Shown: positions 38,368 to 46,119, numbered from the stretch's first letter. The stretch: DNA of 64,000 nucleotides from Amborella trichopoda (GCF_000471905.2 NW_006498507.1:2591781-2655780); one strand, 5' to 3'. Notes: generated by a model not told the origin, from the letters alone. Translations and numbers: made by a program.

Positions 38368-38835
38368 GGAGGGGGGGGGGGTTACTGTGATTCATTCTTA
38401 TATTGATTATTTTCATTTCCCTTTCAAAATGAGGCTTGTTACTTGAGGATTGACGTCATATCTTGACCCCATGTCATGGTTGTATAGCTTTGATTATTTT
38501 CATTTCCCTTTCAAAATGAGGCTTGTTACTTGAGGATTGACGTCATATATTGACCCCATGTCATGGTTGTATAGCTTTGATTATTTTCATTTCCCTTTCA
38601 AAATGAGGCTTGTTACTTGAGGGTTGACGTCATATCTTGACCCCATGTCATGGTTGTATAGCTTTGAATGACACTTTAATTACACCATGTACATGACTTC
38701 TCCATGTTTGTTTGCAGGGGAGCCAATCCAAGAGCCACTGATAGAGAAGGTAAGACTCCCTTACAACTAGGGTTAGAAACGGGAACCATGAATGATGAAG
38801 AGCTTTTTGTCATGTTATCAGATCCTAACAGATAG
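18580..38835 (+). CDS. VAN3: ARF GTPase-activating protein, VAN3/SFC (AGD3) type
   Basis: Class III ACAP-type ArfGAP that stimulates GTP hydrolysis on ARF GTPases at trans-Golgi/endosomal membranes; in Arabidopsis it is needed for continuous leaf veins and auxin-carrier traffic. I assembled 19 coding exons, all with GT-AG borders and consistent phase: 18580-18624, 21831-21907, 25055-25155, 29909-29979, 30696-30758, 31011-31055, 31859-31924, 32050-32097, 32248-32343, 32457-32498, 34131-34346, 34736-34867, 35002-35229, 35662-35748, 35853-36194, 36536-36681, 36823-36916, 37409-37905, 38718-38835. This gives 837 residues, close to Arabidopsis AGD3. BAR domain about 1-290; PH about 293-434 ([20 protein letters not shown]); ArfGAP C-x2-C-x16-C-x2-C at about 517-540 followed by the HRNLGVHIS arginine; ankyrin repeats about 744-825. 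The start is [15 protein letters not shown] and the stop is TAG at 38833. All key residues seen are intact. Close paralogues (AGD1, AGD2, AGD4) are the main alternative. Confidence 0.95.
19084..19502. repeat. tandem duplication, about 210 bp x 2, VAN3 intron 1
   Basis: GATTAGTCT(A/G)CTATGG at 19084 recurs at 19295, with the whole unit through TTCAATTTTCTCTTTTG repeated almost identically. The second copy lacks 4 bases (GTGT). High identity implies a recent event. Confidence 0.9.
19503..21830. other. remainder of VAN3 intron 1, no gene recognised
   Basis: 20340-20880 is less AT-rich and has coding-like stretches (for example [20 protein letters not shown] around 20620-20690 in one plus frame), but they are interrupted by stops and I do not recognise a family. 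It may be an old retroelement remnant. The rest is plain intron sequence. Confidence 0.35.
22296..22372 (+). mobile_element. RTE LINE 3' tail (solo)
   Basis: GCATGGCGAACCAAGATTCA then TGTAGCCGATCCCAATTAGT, TGGGAAAAGGCTTTGATGAT, GATGAG. This is the plant RTE 3' terminus with its short GAT repeat, in VAN3 intron 2, plus orientation, without the rest of the element. Confidence 0.75.
22513..22712. repeat. 33-bp minisatellite, six units, VAN3 intron 2
   Basis: The unit (G)GGTCAACTGTTCTTGAGAAT followed by TGGAGTCAAATA is repeated six times with nearly no change; the first unit has GTTGTTGAG and the last has GGAATCAAATATT. The unit is a multiple of three, so an open frame repeats an 11-residue unit ([11 protein letters not shown]). 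It is intronic and probably not translated. Confidence 0.95.
24385..24607. mobile_element. PIF/Harbinger-like MITE, 223 bp
   Basis: The left end is GAGCATGTTTCTTTGATGGA. The right end, reverse-complemented, is TGGCATGTTTGTCTTGTAGA. Flanking TAA is present on both sides (24382-24384 and 24608-24610). The interior contains GGAAGC/GCTTCC inverted repeats. It is non-coding despite overlapping open frames on both strands. Confidence 0.7.
24644..24750. repeat. about 53-bp tandem repeat x 2
   Basis: AAAGGGCAAACACCC(T)TAAGC then AAAGTC(A/G)AAATGAC and AAAGAGCACC occurs at about 24647 and 24697. Confidence 0.85.
26476..27182. mobile_element. putative TIR element in VAN3 intron 3
   Basis: Left GGTGCCTAACAATGTCCAAA ... 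CCCCCTAGGCGGCCTG; the right end reverse-complemented is GGCACCAATGTTCAACAAAG ... GACTGCCTAGGCGGCTACC. The ends are rich in CCTAGGC words and the core is AT-rich, with a tandem repeat at 26674-26830. No ORF. TSD unclear. Confidence 0.5.
26674..26830. repeat. AT-rich tandem repeat, about 93 bp x 2
   Basis: TTTTTTATTGT(T/C)TGTATTTC followed by TATTCATTTATTTTAGAGAG and AAAAGTATA is repeated at about 26675 and 26765 within the element above. Confidence 0.75.
27417..27814. repeat. tandem duplication, 196 bp x 2, VAN3 intron 3
   Basis: GTTTGATTATGTGGGATTCT at 27417 recurs at 27613, and the whole unit through CTTTGTCATTTCTG is repeated with only a few substitutions. Confidence 0.92.
27927..28085 (-). 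mobile_element. internally deleted RTE derivative
   Basis: On the minus strand, a block related to the RTE 5' region (TAACTCGTTCCATGCCCAGG, GGTTGTGTTAGGTAGGCAGC) runs directly into the RTE 3' tail (CAGCCGACCCCAATTAATTG, then GATCATGATGATGA). In the long copy (12905-16095) these blocks are about 3 kb apart. It looks like a small non-autonomous derivative keeping both ends. Confidence 0.6.
28120..28620. mobile_element. putative TIR element, AACTCAGC-type ends
   Basis: The left end AAAAAACTCAGCTCAAGCTC then GGGACTCGG is mirrored by GAGTCGACTCTGCTGAGTTT then TGAAACATGG on the right. The core is AT-rich with repeated AAAAANTNNTAAAAA words. Non-coding. Confidence 0.5.
28755..29320. mobile_element. 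foldback element, about 570 bp, long inverted repeats
   Basis: The left arm (GTTAATATAAGGTAAAAAGA ... CAATTTTTAAAACAAGGGTC, AAAGAACCCCC) pairs with the right arm (TTGACCTTTTTTGTAAAAAT ... ATCTTTTTCCCTCAATATAA, CC). Arms are over 100 bases with mismatches. The centre is CT-rich then GA-rich, which extends the potential hairpin. The left arm carries a poly-C run. Confidence 0.65.
28796..28815. repeat. poly-C tract
   Basis: An uninterrupted run of about 19 C, embedded in further C-rich sequence. Exact length is likely to be unreliable in any assembly. Confidence 0.85.
31141..31347. repeat. tandem duplication, 104 bp x 2, VAN3 intron 6
   Basis: TTCTCTGGAAACATTCTTAC at 31141 recurs at 31245, with the remainder nearly identical. 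Each unit itself contains two copies of ACATTCTTACATTACTTGCA. Confidence 0.93.
32840..33370. mobile_element. putative TIR element in VAN3 intron 10
   Basis: The left end carries GCGGTTTAACC, CTAACCGGTAAACCGGCC and CGGGCGGT. The right end carries CTGGCCGGTTTCGATCTAAC and CGGGCGGTTAGCGGTTAGAT. The AT-rich core matches the first 170 bases of the window. It is a non-coding, GC-ended, AT-cored element of the same general build as 2533-4290. Confidence 0.45.
33438..33613. repeat. tandem duplication, 88 bp x 2, VAN3 intron 10
   Basis: GATTAGTTCAATAGAATGTT at 33438 recurs at 33526 and both copies run to AAGGGCCTAGGA essentially without change. Confidence 0.95.
37045..37200 (-). mobile_element. RTE LINE 3' tail (solo, minus orientation)
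   Basis: CGTCATCATCATCATTTGAG, CCTTATCCTAGCTATTCGGG, GTTGGCTACACAAATC, then sequence resembling the RTE end region (GCCATTCTGTTTTATTGAGG). It lies in VAN3 intron 17. Confidence 0.75.
37205..37376. repeat. tandem duplication with GA microsatellite, VAN3 intron 17
   Basis: GAGATTCATATGGGTATTTA followed by TGCTATATTTCCCTCT and AGTACCATTTACAGATGTG occurs twice (from about 37239 and 37317), each preceded by a GAGAGA/GATAGA tract. Confidence 0.92.
38332..38380. repeat. GA microsatellite plus poly-G, VAN3 intron 18
   Basis: About sixteen GA units (38332-38364), then GGCGGGAGG and a run of about 10 G. Confidence 0.9.
38405..38665. repeat. tandem triplication, 87 bp x 3, VAN3 intron 18
   Basis: GATTATTTTCATTTCCCTTT starts at 38405, 38492 and 38579. 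The copies are nearly identical. Each contains the palindrome TGACGTCA, a bZIP (CRE/C-box-like) site. The array ends about 50 bases before the last exon. Confidence 0.95.
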
Positions 38836-39409
38836 CAATGCAAGGCCCAAATGTAGAAAGATTGCCTCTTAAACAAAAAGGTAGAGATCTAGAATTAATA
38901 CAGTTTGGTGGCTTGAGTATGCAGATATAGTTATAGAGGTCATGGGCCTCCCAATTTACCATGGTATCCCTACATATACCATATTATAAATTTCACTGTA
39001 CCATCTGGCTTGCAGCATGAGCTTGGTTGGAAGGATTGACCTGCCCTATTTTCGGGTCGCTGTGATGTAGTAATCTATTATGCCCGGTTTGATTGTGGTG
39101 TGTCCAATGTAATGTCTCTATGCTTTTTGGTCATTGGCATGGTGATTGGGTTTAGGGAGAAGTGGTCTGATCTATATTGTGCAGAATTTTTGTTTGGTTT
39201 TTGAGGGAGTATTGTTGCTTGTGTCTGAGAGGGACTCCTTGATGTACATTATAGAGGGAATATTTATGACGGTTGATGGATATTTGGTAGAAATTCTCTT
39301 TCCCATTCTTTTGTTTCTTTTTCATTTTATTTTGTATGGCTCATGAGGCTGGTATATGCACAAATTCCCTTTGGCCTAGGATCTGGCTTAATACCTGCAT
39401 AATGAGGGA

Positions 39410-39560
39410 TGTGATGTACAATGCTTTTATTTGAGAGTGAAATTTTGTTATTAATTCGCATCATATCATGCCATGTGATGTACAATGCTTTTTTTTTGTT
39501 TGAATGTTATGTACAATGCTTTTATTTGAGAGTGAAATTTTGTTATTAATTAGCATCTTA
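39410..39560. repeat. partial tandem duplication downstream of VAN3
   Basis: TGTACAATGCTTTTATTTGA then GAGTGAAATTTTGTTATTAA occurs at about 39415 and 39510, with a third partial ATGTACAATGCTTTT at 39477. It probably lies in or just past the gene's 3' transcribed region. Confidence 0.85.
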
Positions 39561-39794
39561 ACATGCCATTTATCGATGAGAAAATGAATTCTACCGTTGA
39601 AGGACAAGAGCACTCAAGGAGTTTTTCTTGGTCCTTCGTATGCATCAAGGATCCTGTAGAATGCAACTTCAAGCGCTATAGCCATGTTGGTGACTACGCT
39701 ATGACTCCCAGTGTATACTTTTATTTGGGACCCTTGGTGAATGATGATCTAAAATGGGCCATTGCACAGAGAGAGGTGCTTCCCATGGTTTAAG

Positions 39795-40632
39795 TTGAAT
39801 TTTGATGGGAGTATGCGTAATAATGGAATGAGAGCTGGGAGTATGCGTAATAATGGAATGAGAGCTGGGTGTGGCTAAGGAACCAAATGGGACATATTAG
39901 TTGGACTACTAACGGGATACTTCGACCATGTCAGTCTATTGAAGCCGAACTTGTAGGTCGAACATTATGTGTGCTGAAGGTTGATGGTCTTGTGCTCAAC
40001 CTTATAATTGAAGGGGACTTCCATTGTTAGTAATTGGTGCTTGGACCCTAGTTCAACCCTTTGGAGATGGGTTAGTGAGATCTCTAATTCAACCCTTTGG
40101 AGATGGGTTAGTGAGATCTGCCGAACTTCTAGGTCTAACATTATGTGTGCTGAAGGTTGATAGTCTTGTGCTCAACCTTATAATTGAAGGGGACTTCCAA
40201 TGTTAGTAATTGGTGCTTGGATCCTAGTTCAACCCTTTGGAGATAGGTTAGTGAGATCTGCTGAACTTGTAGGTGTGCTCAACCTTATAATTGAAGGGGA
40301 CTTCCAATGTTAGTAATTGGTGCTTGGACCCTAGTTCAACCCTTTGGAGATGGGTTAGTAAGATCTGTTATCAACGTCCTTCCCTTTGGAGATGGGTTAG
40401 TGAGATCTGTTATCATTAAAGGGTTAGAAGAGTGTTGTTTCAGCTGGTAAATAGAGTGAAATTCCTCCTAATGACCTTTTGATTATTTAAGGGTTGGAAG
40501 AGTGTTGTTTCAGCTGGTAAATGGAGAGAAATTCCTTCTAGTGACCTTTTGATTATTTTTGATCCTCTGGGCTAAGTGTTTGTATCTTTCATTGACTTGG
40601 AAATCTTGTTTAACAGTTTCCAAAAAAAAAGA
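39795..40632 (+). pseudogene. LINE RNase H (RVT_3) fragment with internal duplications
   Basis: Plus frames read LNFDGSMRNNGMRAGCG, then SIEAELVG, TLCVLKVDGLVLNLIIEGDF. This is the 'NFDG.....G.AG.G' and '.EAEL.AL' pattern of the RNase H-like domain at the end of plant LINE polyproteins. Parts are duplicated: the block around AATTGGTGCTTGGA(C/T)CC and CCTTTGGAGAT(G/A)GGTTAG appears four or more times between 40027 and 40420, and a second block (GGGTTGGAAGAGTGTTGTTT) appears twice. It ends with a short poly-A at 40620-40630, consistent with a LINE 3' end. Non-functional. Confidence 0.65.
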
Positions 40633-41070
40633 GTGCACAGAGAGAGAATAGAGTTAAAATGATATTTATTGAAATAAAGGGTAAAAATTCTTTATGCACC
40701 GTAAGAAGGTGTTGAAAAATCACATGATCATTCTCCATTGAAAAAATAAAAGTTATTAAATTTAATCTTATAAACATCCTAAAGAATATATTTCCGAGGA
40801 GTACCTGAGGGTTGGCACTTTATATTCTTATAACCTAATTTCTAGAATATATTTCCAGAGTACCAAAGGGTTGGCACTTTATATTCTTATAGCCTAAATT
40901 GTCTGATCTTTTTGACATTTTAAACGTAGCTTTTTTATTGTGAAGCAATTCTTTGCTAACACTTTTTATATAAAAATGCTGAAATAATATAAAACCCAAT
41001 AGGATTGCATGTAGCATATACTGTTGTGGGTGGAAAGCACACTATGATTACTCTTTCAAAATAAAAGGAA
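40633..41070. other. intergenic, nothing recognised
   Basis: AT-rich sequence with one short duplicated phrase (CAGAGTACC..AGGGTTGGCACTT near 40795 and 40855). No gene was recognised. Confidence 0.5.
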
Positions 41071-41074
41071 ATGG

Positions 41075-41765
41075 TCTGATAGGGCTGCGGCCCTATGAAA
41101 GTAAGTAAACCTTCACCTCCTAATTCATTGAAAATTGCAATTCAAGTATTGGAAAACCTTTACATTGATCATCTCGGCTTGAACATTACTGTTGTAAAAA
41201 AAAATAGATTCTGTCAGCCCATGGGCTGACAACTACAGTGTCAGCCAACGACTCAGATTGAATCTGGGTCGATTATCTAGATTCAATCTATATTTTTGAA
41301 TTTTTATTTTTTTTTGACAAATCTAAATCATTTGAAATTTGAGACGTTCATTTTTTTCATCAAACATACCCCCAAAAAGTTTTAAGGGTATTTAGATTAA
41401 TTTTATTTTGTAAATTATTTTTTAATATTTTTAGTACATTTTCCTATTTTTGAATGATAGATATTTAAAATTTCAAATGATTTGGATTTTTATAAAAAAA
41501 AAATGAAAATTCAAATACGAAATGAGGTCGTGACCATTGGATCGGATTCAGATTGAATCTAGACCGTTGGCTGACATGATCCTTTCCGGTAAAAAAAAAA
41601 AAGATTTCAAGCTCTGAAAATAGTGTATATTGTAACAAATTATCTAGACCATCTATTTAACACCAAAAGCAAGTTTTTCAAATTTTATTGTTAGTGTTGT
41701 AAATTGATTTGATGTGAGGCTTTAGTTTGTTTTCATAAACCCTAGACCGTATAGAAACTTCATCC
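41075..41765. mobile_element. terminal-hairpin MITE family, copy 4, split by another MITE
   Basis: The left end has the palindrome TAGGGCTGCGGCCCTA (41080-41095), then the family interior up to GATCATCTCGGCTTGAACAT (41166-41185). The family sequence resumes at about 41590 (AAGATTTCAAGCTCTGAAAA, then TATCTAGACCATCTATTTA) and reaches GAGGCTTTAGTTTGTTTTCA near 41720-41740. The intervening 41239-41576 is a different element. Confidence 0.65.
41239..41576. mobile_element. nested inverted-repeat MITE, TGTCAGCCAACG ends
   Basis: It starts TGTCAGCCAACG and ends CGTTGGCTGACA, an exact 12-bp inverted pair. Imperfect inversion extends inward: GATTGAATCT, an A/T-rich stretch, and AAATCATTTGAAATTT against AAATTTCAAATGATTT. 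A second short CTGTCAGCCCATGGGCTGAC palindrome lies just outside (41211-41230). It is inserted in the MITE above. Confidence 0.75.
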
Positions 41766-42044
41766 ACAATAAAAACTTGTCAAGCCGCTAATTCCTAGAT
41801 GGAAAGTTTAGAAGTCCACTACAAGAGCATATTTAAAAATAAAAGTTAAATTTTGATTTTGTAAACATCCAAAATAAGATATCCAACGGAGCATGTACCT
41901 GCATGATCGAACTATGAAATAAAGTTTGCATATTTATAACGTCATATTTTTACAACTTAATTTTTTCTAATCTTTCATATATTTTAACCACGATGTCTTT
42001 TGTTATAATGGTTTAAGAAGGGTGATGATTTTAATTTTTTTTTT

Positions 42045-42105
42045 TGATGTAGGTTGGGTTAGGTAGGTAGTTAACATAAAATTTTACCATGACTTCTATC
42101 TTTTG
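42045..42105. mobile_element. fragment of the RTE 5' block
   Basis: GTAGGTTGGGTTAGGTAGGT, AGTTAACATAAAATTTTACC is the complement-sense counterpart of GGCTGCCTACCTAACACAAC at 28009. Short solo remnant. Confidence 0.45.
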
Positions 42106-42119
42106 TTATAAAATATTGT

Positions 42120-42390
42120 ATATAGGAAAAAGTTTATGTAAAGTTGTAAGGTCTAAAATGTAGAATTAAATATGCACCTCTAAAATCTATTGAAAAATAT
42201 TATTTTAATATTGAAAAACTCTCTAATTGATTATATCGAGATATATGACTACGAAAAAAAAATAAAAAAATTTTGAATTGCAAAAGTAATACATCTTGCA
42301 ACAAAGTATATAAGACGGTTGATTTTCAAGATTTTCGTGCCTTTATAGATCTACTTGTTTCCAACTTTATAGAAACCTCGCCCATATTTA
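42120..42390. mobile_element. terminal-hairpin MITE family, copy 5 (partial)
   Basis: GGAAAAAGTTTATGTAAAGT start, then the family interior: AATATTGAAAAACTCTCTAA, a decayed centre (TTATATCGAGATATATGA), then TTTTCAAGATTTTCGTG and TATAGATCTACTTGTTT. It ends about 460 bp before the PPR coding start. Confidence 0.55.
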
Positions 42391-42855
42391 TTCAATACAA
42401 GGAAAGAACCTGATTCCAAACCTACGAAGGAGTAATTGGTTTACTTGGAGCTCCCAGAACAAATTCTCCTGTTATATATCTTTATTGAATATGTTTAGAT
42501 AGCCATTTTTGTGCCTATGCGGCAACTTGTGGTTTAACTCGACCCTGCGCCCGGCCCTGGCAAAACAATTTGCGCCTGTCCCGCCCTTCTCTCTCTCTCT
42601 CTTTGAATTACCAACTGTATTCTGCAAATTAAGCTCTCCCTCTAGATTAACATAAACTTACTGCAAATTAAGTTTGATATTCGGATAAAATCAACAGCCT
42701 CATTTTCATCTTAGGGGCAAGTTTTCACTGAATGAGTTCACAACGCCTAATATTGCCTAGAGTGTGGTTTCAGTAATGAAGGGCGACAATGGTTTCTCTC
42801 GTGATGCTTCTCTCTCTCTCCATCACATGAAATTCTCCATAAAAACCAGAGATTT
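42391..42855 (+). promoter_or_regulatory. upstream region and 5' leader of the PPR gene
   Basis: It contains a CT tract at 42589-42602 and another at 42810-42820. An in-frame TGA at 42802-42804 separates it from the coding frame. No clear TATA box was identified. Confidence 0.35.
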
Positions 42856-45800
42856 ATGGGACTCTCAAAGCTCTCAAATCAACATGGTTTCCAAAGCGTT
42901 CAAGCCCAGTTTTCCCAATTCAAATTCAGGTTTTTCTCAGGAACCCCACATCTGTTCAACAAAACGCCTAACAGAAATCTTCACCCTTTGGACATGGAGG
43001 TATCAGCTTGCCTCAAAGAAGGAAACCCAAGAGGAGCTCTGCAAGTTCTTGAAAAAGCTAGCCTTTCAGGTCTCAAACCAACACAGATAATGGTTTCCTG
43101 TGCTCTTAATGCATGTGGTCTTCTTGCCAATATGAAAATGGGTGAGAAACTCCATTGCTACTCTGTGAAAACGGGATTCGAATTGATGGGGAGTCTGGGT
43201 AGTGCTCTTGTAGACATGTATGCTAAAAATGGTGAAATGGGTCTTGCACATAAGGCCTTCAGTGAGCTCTGTGAAAGAGATGGAGCCACTTGGAACTCAA
43301 TGCTCTCTGGTTATTCGCATTCTGGTTCCTTTGAAGAGACGGCTAAGATTTTTGAGCTCATGAACCAGGAAGGTGTAGCCCCTAATCAGTTCACTTTCGC
43401 AATCGTTCTTTCTGCCTGTGCAAAATCGAGAGAACTTAATCAAGGTAAAAAGGTTCATTCGATAGTTATCAAATTGGGTTTTGAGTCTTATAAATTTTGT
43501 GTAGGCTCTCTGATTGGTATGTATGCTAAATGTGGAAGTATCTTAGATGGTCGAGTGGTTTTTGATGGATCAGTGGAACCAGATATAGTTTCTTGGACAG
43601 CCATGATTGCTGGATATTTGCAGGTTGGTTCAGTACAAGAGGCCCTGGAATTGTTTTTGGGTATGCAAGAACAAGGACTCAAACCAGATCAGGTGGCTCT
43701 GGTGACTATTTTGAGTGCCTGTGTCAAATATGGCTGGCTCAAAGAGGCGAGCAAACTTTTTAAGCAAATGCGTGAGCCTGGTGTAGTGGCCTGGAATGCG
43801 ATGATTTCTGGTCATGCTCAAAATGGGTTTGAGTTAGATGCTCTGCAAATCTTTGGAGAGATGAAACTGAGTGGAATTAAGCCTACGCGATCCACTTTAG
43901 GAAGCATACTGAGTGCCTGTGCTAATCTAAGTGGTCTAGAGCAGGGTCTGCAAATTCATTCAGAGGCAATTAAGCTTGGATTGGATCTCAATTTCTATGT
44001 GGGCAGTGCCCTGGTTAACATGTATTCCAAATGTGGGTTTGTAAAAGAAGCAAAGCTTTGTTTTGAAACATCTGGAGAGAGAAACATTGTGCTTTGGAAT
44101 GCGATGCTGTCTAGCTATGTTCAAAATGAGTATCATTTGGAGGGAGTCAGGCTCTTTGCTTCCATGGTTGCTTTGGGTTTTAGACCTGACGAATTCACCT
44201 TTGGTAGTATTCTTAGTGCATGTGGAAACTTGGGGTTTCTTGAATTGGGTCTGCAACTTCATGCCATTATAATCAAAAGCAATATCGAAAGCAACATATT
44301 TACAGCAAATGCAATTGTGGACTTCTATGCAAAGTGTGGAAAGCTTGTTGAGGCTTTTCTTCAGTTTGAGGTCATTCCTTTTCGAGATACAGTTTCATGG
44401 AATGCAATTATAGTGGGGCATGCTCAAGTGGGCTATGAGGAGGAGGCTCTAGCTTTCTTTCATCGAATGAATTTAGACAAAGCTTCCCCAGATGAAGTTT
44501 CCCTGGCAAGTGTGCTCAGTGCTTGTGCTAATATACGAGCCCTTTGTGAAGGCCTGCAACTCCATGGATTCTGTATCAAATTAGGGTATGAATCGAATCT
44601 TTATACAGTTAGTGCTCTTATTGATATGTATGCCAAATGTGGGTTCATGGAGTGTGCAAATAAAATACTAATTTACATGCCTGAATCTAATGTTGTTTCG
44701 AGGAATGCAATAATTTCAGGGTGGGTTCAGAATGACAACCCTGAAGAAGCAATTAATGCATTTAAAAGGTTGCAGGTTGAAGGGATAAAGCCAACACAAT
44801 TCACATTTGCAAGCATTCTAGTTGCTTGTTCTGATCTTTTGAGTTTAGACAAAGGAAAACAGGTCCATGGTTACACTTTTAAGAGTGGGTTTCTCTCTGA
44901 TTCCTTCTTGGGCAGCTCTGTTTTGGACATGTATGCAAAGTGCCAGGCTACCATGGATGCATATAAGCTGTTTCATGAGATCCGTGATAGATCTACAGTG
45001 CTCTGGACCTCCATGATATCAGGTCATGCTCAGAGTGGTCTCAATGAGGAAGCTCTTGATATGTTTCGAGAAATGATGGGCGACATGGATGCCAAACCAG
45101 ACCAAGCCACATTTTCAAGTGTTCTCAGAGCTTGCTCTAGCTTAGCAGCCTTGAGTTTTGGCAAAACTATCCATGGCCTCATTACTCGAACTGGGTTTAG
45201 TTCAGATGTCTTCACAGGCAGCTCACTGATAGACTTCTACACAAAATGTGGCGCCATTGAAGAAGCTCGAAGAGTTTTTGAGGAAATGAAAGTGAAAGAT
45301 TTGGTTTCATGGAATGCCATGCTCGTGGGATATGCTAAAAATGGGTATGCCCATGAGGCACTCAACCTCTTTGCAAGGATGGAGCATGACGGTATGATGC
45401 CTGACCGTGTCACATATCTTGGTGTTCTCACGGCATGTAGCCATGGAGGCATGGTTTCCAAAGGACGCGAGCTCTTTAACTGCATGGCCATGAAGCATGG
45501 GATCATGCCGAGGTATGATCATTATGCATGCATAGTTGACCTCCTTGGCCGTGCTGGTCAGCTCCAAGAAGCTGAAGATTTTATAAATAAATTGCCATTT
45601 GAGCCTGATTCTGTAATTTGGTTTACCTTGCTCTCAGCTTGTAGAGTTCATAAAGATAATTTGATGGGGAAGAGAGTAGCTGAGAGGCTTATTGACTTGG
45701 AACCTCAAAACTCTTCGACATATGTGCTTCTTTCTAATATATATGCGGCTACGGACAATTGGGATGGAGTTAATTTGGTGAGGAGAGAGATGAGAGAGAG

Positions 45801-46068
45801 AGGAGTGAGAAAATCACCTGGATGCAGTTGGATTGAGGTGGGGAACAATACTCATTCCTTTGTCGCTGGGGATAGATATCATCCTCAAAGTGGAGAGATA
45901 TATGCAGTTTTGGAGACTTTGGTTGAATGGCTTAGAGATAATGGTTATGTTACCATGTTTGAGTTAGTTTTGAATGAGGAGGACCCATGCTTTGAGGGTA
46001 TGGAACACAGTTGCTTTGGTGAGGAGAGAGATGAGAGTGAGGGGAGTGAGAAAGTAGCCTGGATGTAG
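42856..46068 (+). CDS. PLS-class PPR protein with E/E+ motifs, At3g09040-like
   Basis: Intronless, 1070 residues. A sequence-specific organellar RNA-binding protein; the Arabidopsis relative (At3g09040) is annotated as mitochondrial. The N-terminus (to about residue 45) is rich in basic and aromatic residues with no acidic residue until later, which fits a targeting presequence. From about residue 75 to 915 there are back-to-back PLS repeats (for example DIVSWTAMIAGYLQVGSVQE and MYAKCG repeated), then E motifs from about 916 (DSVIWFTLLSACRVHKDN, LEPQNSSTYVLLSNIYA) and E+ (KSPGCSWIEV). There is no DYW deaminase. ATG 42856 is the first ATG after an in-frame stop. The C-terminal 20 or so residues derive from a partial duplication of the E+-coding sequence read in another frame. 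Confidence 0.93.
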   Translation: MGLSKLSNQHGFQSVQAQFSQFKFRFFSGTPHLFNKTPNRNLHPLDMEVSACLKEGNPRGALQVLEKASLSGLKPTQIMVSCALNACGLLANMKMGEKLHCYSVKTGFELMGSLGSALVDMYAKNGEMGLAHKAFSELCERDGATWNSMLSGYSHSGSFEETAKIFELMNQEGVAPNQFTFAIVLSACAKSRELNQGKKVHSIVIKLGFESYKFCVGSLIGMYAKCGSILDGRVVFDGSVEPDIVSWTAMIAGYLQVGSVQEALELFLGMQEQGLKPDQVALVTILSACVKYGWLKEASKLFKQMREPGVVAWNAMISGHAQNGFELDALQIFGEMKLSGIKPTRSTLGSILSACANLSGLEQGLQIHSEAIKLGLDLNFYVGSALVNMYSKCGFVKEAKLCFETSGERNIVLWNAMLSSYVQNEYHLEGVRLFASMVALGFRPDEFTFGSILSACGNLGFLELGLQLHAIIIKSNIESNIFTANAIVDFYAKCGKLVEAFLQFEVIPFRDTVSWNAIIVGHAQVGYEEEALAFFHRMNLDKASPDEVSLASVLSACANIRALCEGLQLHGFCIKLGYESNLYTVSALIDMYAKCGFMECANKILIYMPESNVVSRNAIISGWVQNDNPEEAINAFKRLQVEGIKPTQFTFASILVACSDLLSLDKGKQVHGYTFKSGFLSDSFLGSSVLDMYAKCQATMDAYKLFHEIRDRSTVLWTSMISGHAQSGLNEEALDMFREMMGDMDAKPDQATFSSVLRACSSLAALSFGKTIHGLITRTGFSSDVFTGSSLIDFYTKCGAIEEARRVFEEMKVKDLVSWNAMLVGYAKNGYAHEALNLFARMEHDGMMPDRVTYLGVLTACSHGGMVSKGRELFNCMAMKHGIMPRYDHYACIVDLLGRAGQLQEAEDFINKLPFEPDSVIWFTLLSACRVHKDNLMGKRVAERLIDLEPQNSSTYVLLSNIYAATDNWDGVNLVRREMRERGVRKSPGCSWIEVGNNTHSFVAGDRYHPQSGEIYAVLETLVEWLRDNGYVTMFELVLNEEDPCFEGMEHSCFGEERDESEGSEKVAWM

Positions 46069-46095
46069 TTGGATTGAGGTGGACAAGAAGACTCA
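46015..46095 (+). repeat. duplicated copy of the PPR E+-coding segment
   Basis: TTTGGTGAGGAGAGAGATGA at 46015 repeats 45774, and similarity continues through (T)GGATG(C/T)AGTTGGATTGAG about 241 bp apart. The second copy is read in a different frame and supplies the stop codon (TAG 46066-46068). Confidence 0.85.
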
Positions 46096-46119
46096 GTGAG
46101 ATAGGAGGCGGCTCATGAG

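Noticed and set aside
42764..43090. 108-codon frame overlapping the PPR start
   Set aside because: Begins with GTG in the wrong frame; the PPR frame from 42856 carries the family motifs.
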